64,000 nt of DNA from positions 107,748,580 through 107,812,579 of the forward strand of contig CM071595.1 in the NCBI GenBank assembly GCA_036435485.1. The letters run 5' to 3'. Below, piece after piece: positions 54,234 to 64,000 of this stretch; the stretch's first letter is position 1, and every line of letters starts with the position of its first letter. The notes below the pieces were generated by a model. The model searched no databases. It was not told the origin of the DNA and saw nothing but the letters and a program-made list of their open reading frames with translations. The translations under genes were made by a program, and so were the position numbers. This DNA comes from Saposhnikovia divaricata (taxonomy: Eukaryota; Streptophyta; Magnoliopsida; Apiales; Apiaceae).

Positions 54234-57200
54234 TGTAAGAACCCTAATTTTTGGTAACATTTCCTTTTATTTAATATCTTGCGACATTGTCATTATGGAA
54301 CCTTTCTAGTCATCCCTGTTGATTTATAGAATTGATTTTCTGAGAAACTGCGTTGTTGCATTTATGATGTAAGATATACAGAGAGAGATTACGAAGGTAA
54401 GAGTCTTACGGTTAGTAATATTTATGAAAATTGGAATTCGGGAATGGTTAGTGTATTAAAGGATTTATTAAGAATTATGATGAGGAATTATGGACATTCG
54501 CGGAATTTACGTAATAAGTACTTAATGAATTATAGGGGAAAATCTCTACGTAACGAAATATTATTACGAGAGAATAATTAAATTACGATGCGAAGTAAGG
54601 ATTAAATAACAAGTATCGGTGGGAGAATAATATTACAACGAAAGAAATTAAATGCAAATGACATGTAATTAGCTAGTTAGAAAAAGACAAGAAACTAGCA
54701 TGTTGGATGATGCACCTAGGGGGACACTAGGGCATGGGAGACAACCTAGGCTATAGCTTAGCACATGGGACTACTCCTTGTTAACAACAAATAATACAAG
54801 CATGCTAGCAAATCATTTTATCATTTCAAACAAGAAACCAAAAACAAGAAAAACTCCCCCCCCTTGAATACCAAACTGCCGAACTGCTCTAGGGAGAGAG
54901 AGAGAGATTTTTCTCTCCAAGTTTCTTCATTTACATCCTTCCTAAGGCTTCCTTGGATCATATTAGAGGTATGGTAAAAATTTCAAAGCTTTCCATCCAT
55001 TAGTTTTGGAGTTATGATTTGTTGAAAGTGAGAAAAGTGTTAACATAAGTTTGTTTTCTTTTAGAACTTGCATTGTGAGTGTTGTAGGAGGCCATCTAAG
55101 GTGTTTTTAAGTTGTGTAAAGTTTATACCAGGTCTCTAGGAGCTCAAGAAGGTATGAAATCTCAAACCACCCTTGGATAAGTGTTGTTCATATATTATGG
55201 TAGTAGATCCATGTATTTTAGGGCTTATCTTGAATGTATATGTGATGGATAGTATGGATCTTGAGTTTAATGTTGAGATTGTGATTTTTATGATTATGGT
55301 TAAGATATATATCTCCATGAGTGTTATGAGTCATGACCTAAGTGTTTTAAGTGGTGTTTATGTTATGGAAGTATGAAAAATGGTTGATGTAAGTGATTTG
55401 AGCTTGCTGAATCTGTCCAGGAACTTTGACCTGTGTTGTAGCACGATTTTGAATACCCAAATGATGTCCCCTGATGTCCTACCTTATATTGTTGGAAAGA
55501 TAATTGAATTTAGTTTCTGGAAAAGTAAGATTCACAGCCATGTGATGTGTGGATTTTTAGTTATGGCCGGAGGAGTGAATTTTGTTTCTGGACTATGGAC
55601 TGCATTAAGTAACCCCCTTGTGAACCTTGTTTAAACACCTTAAAATATATTTGGGGTCGTGGTAAAATTTGAGAATGTAAGTAATGCAGTGGTGAAGACC
55701 ACCCAAAAGGAATTGGATTAAAATATGAATTTTTGGATTTTATAAAAATGCTAGAGTAAAATTCGCGCAATGGAAAAATGTCGATTAGTGGAACATTATT
55801 CTAGGGTTAGTGGTTATGGTTCGAACGTGGTAACTCAATTAAGTCGAGTAAGTGACGAGCGTAAACGAGTGATGTCATGGACCTATAGTGGGGCTAGGGA
55901 GTCATAAGACGAAGTCGTTAAGTTAATTTCGTACCCCCTTAAAACCCCGTAATTAGAGAGAAGTTGTCGAGATGCTAACGAACGATTATTGTTTATGTAT
56001 AGATCGTTCGAATTCGCACGCTCGACCACCCCAACCAAACCAAGGCAAGTTTACTTTTCAAAACTTATCCATATACAAGGATTTTTATTACTGTTGTGTT
56101 TGTAGTTTTCAAATGATATCAAATGCCATGTTTATCGAAGTATTGATACAATTGAGATTGAACAAGTACATGTATGCTTTTACCCCTTGAACTTAGATTG
56201 AAATGTTTTCTTCGGACAACGACTCTAGCAATAGAGGTCGTAGCGGTCCGTATATACTATTGACCGGGGAGCGGTATATTATTATATCGTATCTATAGTG
56301 CGAAACCCGAAGGGTCATTCGGGTGGTATCGTATATTCAAATAACTATCGTTATATCTTCGTAAATACTCGAAACCCTATCTTGGATTAAGAGTTTATTT
56401 TACCGAATAATTATTTTATTAATTATTAATATTAAATCTTAAAATATTATTTATTAATTACTGTTCATTATTTAAAGACAAGGTTAATCCAAGATACTTT
56501 TTTTTTTATACTTTCAAACTCGAACTCATTTGAACTCAAAACACTTTCGAAAACCCCCGGTCAGGTTCTGCTTCTTGTATGATTTCAAGAATCATCGGTC
56601 GACTGATGTCGGACCTCAATTACTCTGTTTTAAATCAAAATCAAGTTTTGAAAGAAAAGAAAAAGGGACTCTGGCAGGTGTGGGAACCGTTGACGAGCGA
56701 TTCCCGGGATGTGTAAGCGGCCGTGAGCCAGGCGGTCCATCACTTATTATTCCGGCCCAGGTGTTGCCGAAGGATGATTACGGATGTAGTTTTCATCGAG
56801 GGTGATTACGGATGTAGTTTTCACTCGAGGGATAGTTACGGATGTAGTTTCTATCCTTCTACCGGTAGAGAAGACCCGCGGATTATTGGACTTGGATGTG
56901 GCGACTGATCATCGTCAATCCTTGTCAGGTTTTTATGTTTTCTTTTAGTCCCATCCTCCATTTTGGAAAAATGCTTTGACACTGCTTCTTAGGCTTTTAT
57001 GCCAAGTTGCTGATAGTGTTCTATTTTGATGAGAAAGATGTTGATTCAATGCAGTATCTAGAACTGCAAGTTTATTTTGAGAACAAGGGCACATATTGTT
57101 GCACCTTCGAGATTTATCAACTATGACAAGTGATTTTATAACTGATTGATACAAACAAATATATCAGTTGCCAATCATATGAGTTGTATATTACTTATCT

Positions 57201-57710
57201 TATATATATTCCTTGCTGAGCTATAGTTGCTCACTCTTGCTTGTTTTCAAACTTTACAAACACAACAGCTAAGCGATATGGCAAGACCCAGGCAGACTGC
57301 TCGCAAGCAGGTGACTAGGCCCGAGCCTCCACTTGAGATTCCACCGGTAGGCCCCATTAGCCGGATTGGTCGTTAGCTTTTGTTAGTACGTTTTATTTAT
57401 CAGCATGACCTGTGCAAGGCAGTGTATCGTAACAAACTTTCAAGCCGCCAGCTTCGCTTCATATCGGAGTGTTGCTGGTAGCATAAATACTATTTAATTC
57501 GGTCTGTAATAACTCTGATAACTTTATTACTGTTTAATCAATGTGTGACGTTTCTGAGGCTCTAACCTGTGTGTGTGAGTGTGGTGTGAGTTTGTTGTGG
57601 GGTCGATGGCTGTGTTATATATATATATTGTGCGCAAGAACAGGTATGTTACTAATGGAAAATGGACCGTGAGCGCCTAGATCTCCGACCCCGGATCTGG
57701 GGGCGTCACA
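54234..57710 (+). repeat. 5' LTR of the chromovirus (3477 bp)
   Basis: TGTAAGAACC at the left edge and GGCGTCACA at the right. It contains a short (GA)n run (about 54893-54905) and three copies of a GATTACGGATGTAGTTT unit (56775-56853). Several short ORFs have no recognisable domain and are not called. Confidence 0.85.
56775..56853 (+). repeat. About 30-bp tandem repeat, three copies, in the LTR
   Basis: GRTTACGGATGTAGTTTYCA recurs at about 56776, 56803 and 56834, joined by CGAGGG. Confidence 0.85.
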
Positions 57711-57714
57711 GAAA

Positions 57715-57726
57715 TGGTATCAGAGC
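57715..57726 (+). other. Primer-binding site of the chromovirus
   Basis: TGGTATCAGAGC, four bases after the LTR end. Confidence 0.92.
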
Positions 57727-57942
57727 GAGGTTACAGTTCTCAGAAACGGTAGTAATTTAAGAAAGCAACCCTAATAATAATAACAATAACGATAACCTTA
57801 ATAACAACTTTAATAATACTTAGAACTCTCATCGAGTTGGTAGTCGGGTTATCGGATATAGCCCTGACTTTAAGGCCCGTGAGGGAACTACTCCTAAACC
57901 CTTCTTTTATGGTTAGTGACCCACTGTATTTCCCTTGTGTAG

Positions 57943-58674
57943 ATGGATGAGATACCAGACCCTGAGGCTTTCGAGAGGGAGCATGATGAGGCCCTGATGC
58001 GAGAGATAGAGGACCCTGAGGAGGATGTGGGTGTTGACTCCGAGCTTGGCCCCTGGATTACAGTGATAGATAGTACTGATGATGAGGATCCCGTTGAGGA
58101 GCCCTTTGAGTCCGAGCCAGAGTCTGTTACCCCATCTCCTGTAGCTACTGAGGAGGAGAGTGTGAGATCCGGCGAGGGTCGTGTTGTGTCACCCCCACCT
58201 TCTCCACAGACATCTAGCCCTGTTTCATCGGACAGTGACTCTGAGGATGACACTTCTAGCGAGGAGGAGCTTGACCCTACCCCTGTTCCTGCTCCTGCTG
58301 CTGCTGCACCTACCCCTGTTCCAGTCATACCACCTCCACCGGCGGACCTACCCCCAGTGTCGGGTACTGAGCATGCTTACGTGGTACAGTTCCTGACCCG
58401 AGACTTACTATCTGCAGAGGCCCGACTTAACGAGGCGAGGCGGGCACTAGTGGAGGAGCGCGAGGCGCGCTTGAGGATCCAGGCTGAGATGAGGACCACT
58501 GTTGCTAAGAGGATTAGGGCTCGACTCCACAGGATCGAGATGAGGAGTCGCGATAGGATTCTTGGTTTAGCGATCCGCGGGGGCGGAGTGATCCAGGCTA
58601 GGGATGCTAGACGTGTTGTGCGTCGTGCATTTACCCGAGTGAGGACCTTGCTCCGTCGCGGCGTGGCCCCGTGA
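57943..58674 (+). CDS. Extra leader ORF of the chromovirus (243 residues), function unknown
   Basis: The ORF lies between the primer site and gag and is fully open. The first 80 residues are strongly acidic (EEDVGVD, DSTDDEDPVEEPFESEPE). A Pro/Ser/Ala-rich linker follows (PTPVPAPAAAAPTPVPV), then a helical segment rich in Ala, Glu and Arg (LLSAEARLNEARRALVEERE), and an Arg-rich C-terminus (about 190-243: RIRARLHRIEMRSRDR, RRVVRRAFTRVRTLLRR). This acidic-to-basic layout could suit nucleic-acid or nucleosome binding, but I recognise no family. It is intact although pol has three nonsense codons. It could alternatively be a chance ORF in GC-rich leader sequence. Confidence 0.5.
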   Translation: MDEIPDPEAFEREHDEALMREIEDPEEDVGVDSELGPWITVIDSTDDEDPVEEPFESEPESVTPSPVATEEESVRSGEGRVVSPPPSPQTSSPVSSDSDSEDDTSSEEELDPTPVPAPAAAAPTPVPVIPPPPADLPPVSGTEHAYVVQFLTRDLLSAEARLNEARRALVEEREARLRIQAEMRTTVAKRIRARLHRIEMRSRDRILGLAIRGGGVIQARDARRVVRRAFTRVRTLLRRGVAP

Positions 58675-59417
58675 TGTGTTACTTATAGCTCAGTCCCCTA
58701 GGTTCAGATGACATTAGTGTGTCGATTTTGCGGGATAGTTGACTTGTGCAGCGGTATCCTTTCTGACCAGTGGATGAGTAGACTGACCTACAGATATGTA
58801 GGTGTGACTTCGGGTAGTATGTATGGATGTAACCCTACTTTGGTGTAGCCTGACTATTCGGATGATGTATTTGTATTTGTTCCACTTTTGCTAGACTTTG
58901 ACATCGGAACTATGTATTTGGCTCTAACATCCAAACGTGTGATAACCCTTGTACCGTGCTTATTTAGTTTCAGTTTCTTTAAAAAAAAAAAAAAAAAATT
59001 GCCTCAACTGCTTTACTTTCCGATGCCATGCTTTACTGTTTTGATATACAACTGTGATTATACAATTGCTACAAGCCACAAATACAAACATACTGTTTCA
59101 AATTTACGACATGCGATTTCAAATTGTTTTCTACAATTTCCAAAAATGTTCCTACGATCCTTAAAAGTAAAACTTTTTTGAAATTTTGAAAAATATTTTG
59201 AGGTTTCGAAAATTTTGAAAACTCTTGTAAATGTTGTCGCATTCCAAAGGGATCTTTTTCCCCAAAAATGTTTGGCATTTTATTTCCAACAACAGATTAT
59301 TAAAACTTTTGCACTTCCACCCTTATACGGAGGAACGATACGCTCCTGAACCGTGCAAACGCTGTCAAGATAGTTGGAAAACCCTAACCCCCCCTTTCTT
59401 GTTTTATTATCAGAATC
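58675..59417 (+). other. Chromovirus leader between the extra ORF and gag
   Basis: No credible ORF. It contains a poly(A) run at about 58980-58998. Confidence 0.6.
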
Positions 59418-61097
59418 ATGCCACCCAGGAGAATGAACACCCGAGCTCACCCGATCAGTTCTGAGGGCCAGGGTAGCCACCATGGAGCCGGAGGCCACCA
59501 GAACCGTGAAGGAGAGAATGCCAACCTGAGTGATAATGAGGGCAACGATCATAATCTGTTTGACGACTCTGAGTATGAAGAAGAAGAAGCTGGTGATGAT
59601 ACCCGAGAGGTAGAACATCTTAGGGGAGGCCCTATAGAACAGTTCATGGAGTTACTTAGGCAGAACTTGGACCGACCCCCAGTTCAGCAACCACCCCAGA
59701 ATACTAATGCTAATGCTTTCCGGAACTTCAAATCCCTGAAACCCCCGGAATTTAAAGGAACTGCCGACCCTGTCGAGGCAAGGGCTTGGCTGAGGGAAAT
59801 GGAAAAATCTTTCGAGATCCTAAGTGTCGCTGAAGAGCAGAAGACTGTTTTCGCCACTTACCTTCTGAAGGGTGAGGCGAACTATTGGTGGGACGCTAAG
59901 AAGAATTTGGAAGGAAGAGGTGTGGTAACCTGGGAGAGATTTAGCGAGTTGTTCTTGGAGAAGTACTTTCCTAGGTACATGGAGACACAAATGGAGCTAA
60001 AGTTTTTGGAGCTGAAACAAGGAAACATGACAGTGGCCGAGTATGAGGCCAAATTTACTGAGTTGTCAAGGTTTGTGCCGGAGTATGTGAACTCTGAGGC
60101 AAAGAGGGCCCGAAGATTTCAATTAGGGCTAAAACAATGGATTCAGAATCGTGTGGCGGTTCTTGAGCTAACAGACTATGCCACCCTGGTGCAGAAAGCG
60201 TCAATTGTCGAAGCTGGAAGTGAACAGATGCAGAAGGAGAGAGAAGGAAAGAAGAGGAAGTTTGATAGCCGAAAGGGAAACTCTGCTGGTGGAAACTTTC
60301 CGAGCAAATTTAAGCGAGGAACAATGTCCCAACCCAGCGAGAACTTTGGAACCAAGCGAGCGGAAAGTTGGAGTGTGGGCCAGGGCGGCCGACCACAGGG
60401 ATCGTCTTACTCTACCCCATCCCGAGCCCAACTCCCAGAATGCAACAAATGTGGAAGGAGACATGCGGGCGTGTGCAACCTGCAAGATGTGAAGTGCTTC
60501 AAGTGTGGGCTGACAGGGCATTATGCTAACGCCTGTCGCGGGACTAGTAACAACCCGAGTGTCGGAGGTAATTGCTTCAAGTGTGGGAGACCAGGGCACC
60601 GAATGAGGGAGTGTATGTCCTCTGGGCCAGCTGCATCGAGAGTGAGTGGAGCTGCTTCTAACAAGGCCCCTACTGCAAGAACTTTTAACATGACGGTGCA
60701 GGATGCCGTGAGGAACATGGATGTGATTGCAGGTACCCTATTACTCAACTCAGTTAAAGCAAATGTTTTATTTGATTCGGGAGCTACCAAGTCTTTCATA
60801 TCTCTAGATTTTGTATGTCAGTTAGGCCTTAAGACTGAACCCTTGAAAGACAAATTGCAAATAGAGATAGCTAATCGCGAAATTATTCCCGTTAGCCGAG
60901 TAAGTCCAGGTTGCGACCTAGAAATAGGAGGGCGACACTTTCGGGTAGACTTAATACCTTTTAAACTAGGGGAGTTTGACGTAATACTAGGTATGGATTG
61001 GTTAACAACCCACGGAGCCCAGATTGATTGTGTCAAGAAGAAAGTAAATTTGAGACTGCCGGGAGACGAAGAAGTAGTGTTTAGTGGGAAACGGTAA
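59418..61097 (+). CDS. Chromovirus gag and protease
   Basis: 559 codons start at MPPRRMNTRAHP. The PF03732 capsid domain spans about residues 112-220 (FKGTADPVEARAWLREME, then YWWDAKKN, then FLEKYFP). Two CCHC knuckles follow, CFKCGLTGHYANAC and CFKCGRPGHRMREC (about 360-405), preceded by a CNKCGRRHAGVC variant. The aspartic protease has VLFDSGATKSFIS (about 450) and VILGMDWL (about 525). The TAA at 61095-61097 stands where Gln would continue into reverse transcriptase in the same frame, so it is probably a nonsense mutation splitting one gag-pol ORF. Confidence 0.9.
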   Translation: MPPRRMNTRAHPISSEGQGSHHGAGGHQNREGENANLSDNEGNDHNLFDDSEYEEEEAGDDTREVEHLRGGPIEQFMELLRQNLDRPPVQQPPQNTNANAFRNFKSLKPPEFKGTADPVEARAWLREMEKSFEILSVAEEQKTVFATYLLKGEANYWWDAKKNLEGRGVVTWERFSELFLEKYFPRYMETQMELKFLELKQGNMTVAEYEAKFTELSRFVPEYVNSEAKRARRFQLGLKQWIQNRVAVLELTDYATLVQKASIVEAGSEQMQKEREGKKRKFDSRKGNSAGGNFPSKFKRGTMSQPSENFGTKRAESWSVGQGGRPQGSSYSTPSRAQLPECNKCGRRHAGVCNLQDVKCFKCGLTGHYANACRGTSNNPSVGGNCFKCGRPGHRMRECMSSGPAASRVSGAASNKAPTARTFNMTVQDAVRNMDVIAGTLLLNSVKANVLFDSGATKSFISLDFVCQLGLKTEPLKDKLQIEIANREIIPVSRVSPGCDLEIGGRHFRVDLIPFKLGEFDVILGMDWLTTHGAQIDCVKKKVNLRLPGDEEVVFSGKR

Positions 61098-64000
61098 AAC
61101 CAAAAGTTCCTGACTATGATTCAAGCTAAGAAGCTGTTACGTAAAGGATGCGAAGCCTATTTAGCCTATTTGAAGGATACCAAGAAGGAGGCACCAAACC
61201 TACAGGAAATCCCGGTCGTCAATGAGTTCGCGGATGTATTTCCGGACGATCTTCCCGGACTACCACCCGATAGGGACATCGAGTTTGCTATAGACTTAGT
61301 TCCGGGTACGGCCCCAATTTCGAAAGCCCCGTATCGGCTAGCCCCAGTGGAAATGAAAGAACTGGCCACTCAGTTACAAGAGTTGTTGGATAAAGGGATG
61401 ATAAGACCCAGTGTGTCACCGTGGGGAGCCCCGGTGTTATTCGTGAAGAAGAAGGACGGCAGCATGAGACTATGTATAGATTACCGGGAGTTGAACAAAG
61501 TGACTATCAAGAATAAGTATCCCTTGCCCAGGATAGATGACCTGTTTGACCAATTGAAAGATGCAGTTTATTTCTCTAAGATTGACTTGCGGACCGGGTA
61601 CCACCAGTTAAAGATTAAACCAGAAGATATACCAAAGACGGCCTTTCGCACCCGGTATGGACACTATGAGTTCCTAGTGATGTCATTTGGGTTAACGAAT
61701 GCCCCTGCAGCTTTCATGGACTTAATGAATCGAGTCTTCAAGAAATACTTGGACAAGTGTGTTATAGTCTTCATCGATGATATCTTGATTTATTCCAAGA
61801 CGAGAGAAGAACATGCAGAGCACTTAAGGATTGTATTGGGAGCATTGAGAGAAGAAAGGCTGTACGCTAAGTTCTCGAAGTGCGAATTTTGGTTGAAGGA
61901 AGTTCAGTTTTTATGGCATGTGGTCAACGAACAAGGTATTCTAGTGGACCCAGCCAAAATAGAGGCCGTATCAAATTGGGAGAGACCAACCACTCCGACA
62001 GAGGTGAGAAGTTTTATAGGTTTGGCTGGCTACTATAGGAGATTTGTCCAAGACTTTGCAAAGATAGCAGCCCCTTTGACCCGTCTAACTCGCAAGACCG
62101 AGAAGTTTGTGTGGACTGAAAAATGCGAAGAGAGCTTTCAAGAGTTGAAAAAGAGATTGGTGACAGCACCAGTACTAACCCTACCTGATGATAAAGGAGA
62201 TTTTGTGATTTATAGCGACGCATCCCATAAAGGTTTAGGGTGTGTGCTTATGCAGCACGGTAAAGTGATTGCGTATGCGTCCAGACAACTTAAGGAGTAT
62301 GAGATAAGATACCCCACCCATGATTTGGAATTAGCAGCGATAGTTTTTGCTTTGAAGATCTGGAGACATTATCTTTACGGAGAAAAGTGTGAAATCTACA
62401 CGGATCACAAGAGCTTAAAGTACATATTCACTCAGAAAGAGTTAAACATGAGGCATAGGAGATGGCTAGAGCTAATTAAAGATTATGATTGTGAGATTCA
62501 TTATCACCCCGGGAAGGCCAACGTGGTGGCCGATGCACTTAACCGGAAGGAGAAGCTTAAGATGATAACGTCAGTGGACGAATTGATTAAGGACCTTGAG
62601 AAACTGGAGATTGAGGTGAGGCTACCAGGAATTGGACAAGAGAGTCTAATGGAAATAAAAGTCCAACCACCGTTATTGGAAAAGATTAAGTTGTGCCAGG
62701 AAAAGAAGATGGAAGAAGAAAAGAATTCGATGGAGAAAGTTTTGACTGGCGAGGAAATTAAGTGTGAGAAGGACGGGAATGGAATTATGAGGTACGCATC
62801 TAGGATATGGATTCCAAACGTTCAAGAGTTAAAAGATGAGATTTTGCAAGAGGCTCATAGTTCGAGGTACTCAATTCACCCTGGAGGCACTAAGATGTAT
62901 AGGGATCTGAGAGAATACTATTGGTGGCCTAATATGAGAAAGGACGTGGCAGAGTGGGTAAGTAAATGCTTGACATGTCAAAGAGTGAAGGCCGAACACC
63001 AGAGGCCCAGTGGATTGTTGCAACCCTTAGAGATACCCGAGTGGAAATGGGAGCAGATTGCGATGGACTTTGTGGTCGGATTACCAAGGACCAAGGCGAA
63101 TCATGATGCCATTTGGGTAATTATCGATAGGCTGACCAAGTCAGCACATTTTCTTCCAATCAACGAGAGATATACTGTCGACAAGCTGGCGGATCTTTAC
63201 CTAAAGGAGATTGTGGTTAGACATGGGGTTCCTGTGAGCATTGTATCAGATAGAGACCCGAGATTCAACTCCAGGTTCTAGAGAAGTTTTCAGGATTGTG
63301 TGGGGACGAAGTTAAACATGAGTACTGCATACCATCCCCAAACAGACGGACAGAGTGAAAGGACCATCCAGACCATCGAGGACATGTTGAGGGTATGTGC
63401 CATTGATTTTAAGGGAAGTTGGGATGACCACTTGCCGTTGATCGAATTTTCCTACAACAACAGTTACCATGCGAGTATAGGCATGCCCCCATATGAAGCT
63501 TTATATGGATGAAGATGTCGGTCTCCCTTGTGTTGGGAAGAAGTTGGAGAGCGAAAGATTTTAGGGCCTGAACTGGTCCAACAGACAAGAGAAACTATCG
63601 AGCTCATAAGAGGACGGCTGGTAGCAGCCCAAGACAGACAGAAGAAGTATGCGGACCAGACCCGCAAGGACAAAGAATATGAAATAGGAGAGTTTGTGAT
63701 GTTGAAAGTATCATCGTGGAAAGGATTGATGAGATTCGGTAAGAAGGGAAAACTAAGCCCGAGATTTATTGGACCTTTTGAGATCTTGAAACGAGTTGGG
63801 AAGTTAGCCTATGAATTGGCTTTACCCCCGAGCTTACAGCAAGTACATAACGTGTTCCATGTGTCCATGCTACGACCCTACCATACCGACTTCCGACATG
63901 TGATAGAACATGATCAAGTGGATTTGCAACCAGACTTGACATATGTAGAGCAACCCGTAGAGATCATGGATAGAAAAGAACAGGTGCTGAGGAACAAGGT
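61098..64000 (+). pseudogene. Chromovirus pol (RT, RNase H, integrase), two further nonsense codons
   Basis: It is in the same frame as gag and is interrupted only by TAG at 63279-63281 (Trp expected) and TGA at 63510-63512 (Arg expected). Reverse transcriptase: VLFVKKKDGSMRLCIDYREL, LRTGYHQ, catalytic FIDDILIYS. RNase H: VIYSDASHKGLGCVL and YTDHKSLKYIF. Integrase: HHCC zinc finger (HPGGTKMYRDL...CLTCQRVK) and the DDE core (MDFVVGLP, VSDRDPRF, TDGQSERTIQ). A GPY/F-type module follows (LSPRFIGPFEIL), and the edge reads VEQPVEIMDRKE, the usual start of a chromodomain that would target the element to chromatin marks. Confidence 0.88.

Larger units (their letters stand above)
54234..64000 (+). 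mobile_element. Chromovirus-type gypsy element (runs off the right edge)
   Basis: A 3477-bp LTR (54234-57710) is followed by a Met-tRNA primer site, a leader with its own ORF, gag-protease, reverse transcriptase, RNase H and integrase, and the start of a probable chromodomain at the window edge. Long LTRs and this order fit the Tekay/Del lineage. It interrupts the Tat-type element. The five bases before it are GGCAT (54229-54233). The 3' LTR lies outside the window. Confidence 0.88.

Noticed and set aside
54234..57710. ORFs at 55173-55634 and 56530-56805 as genes
   Set aside because: They fall in a long LTR, have no recognisable domain and biased, low-complexity composition.

Overview
This is nuclear DNA of a flowering plant, most likely a eudicot. 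The evidence is a spliced NRT2 nitrate transporter gene with plant-type codon use, several LTR retrotransposons with plant initiator-Met-tRNA primer sites (TGGTATCAGAGC), an RTE-type LINE, Stowaway-, hAT- and Mutator-like elements, and very AT-rich spacers. An asterid (for example Apiales) would fit the retroelement types, but that is a weak inference. There is no CRISPR array, bacterial operon, rRNA or tRNA gene that I can see. I see one intact host gene (NRT2, minus strand, 18.0-19.7 kb) and one captured host gene fragment (a PPR gene, 27.1-27.9 kb). Almost everything else is mobile DNA or its remains.

Layout. 1-14.5 kb: an old minus-strand Copia element (pol remnant, broken gag, primer site, LTR). 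A young Copia element at 5302-14362, with an open 1322-residue gag-pol, sits inside its LTR. 14.5-17.3 kb: the old Copia appears to lie inside a minus-strand, non-autonomous gypsy-type element with a broken PF04195-like gag. 18.0-19.7 kb: NRT2. 20.2-21.5 kb: a 5'-truncated RTE LINE with a 13-bp target-site duplication, in the NRT2 upstream region. 21.9-35.2 kb: a gene-poor, AT-rich stretch with MITEs, a Mutator-like MITE with a 9-bp target duplication, a Pack-MULE carrying the PPR fragment, a hAT-like element, a roughly 536-bp tandem repeat, a multi-palindrome foldback element full of TTGCAA, and a second Mutator-like element. 35241-49371: a complete 14.1-kb plus-strand Copia element with 1.3-kb LTRs and a 5-bp target duplication (CTATT). 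It carries about 4.8 kb of extra coding sequence after pol. 49.7-54.2 kb: a decayed Tat-type gypsy element. It is split at 54233 by a chromovirus-type gypsy element that runs off the right edge; that element has a 3.5-kb LTR and an intact extra ORF in its leader.

How the parts relate. The window is a nest of insertions, so relative ages can be read. The gypsy-type element at 14.5 kb is older than the first Copia, which is older than the young Copia. The Tat element is older than the chromovirus. Most premature stops in the retroelements sit where a CAA, CAG, CGA or TGG codon is expected, as C-to-T decay of methylated DNA would produce.

The least explained signal is a family of 19-bp hairpins, ACGCAT-N7-ATGCGT. 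The arms are nearly fixed, the loop is always 7 nt but variable in sequence, and neighbours are often 28-29 bp apart. The hairpins form clusters near both ends of two Mutator-like elements and also occur in the leader of the young Copia. The other main candidate is the large post-pol ORF of the 14.1-kb Copia. I found both by eye; alignments and database searches are needed to place them.
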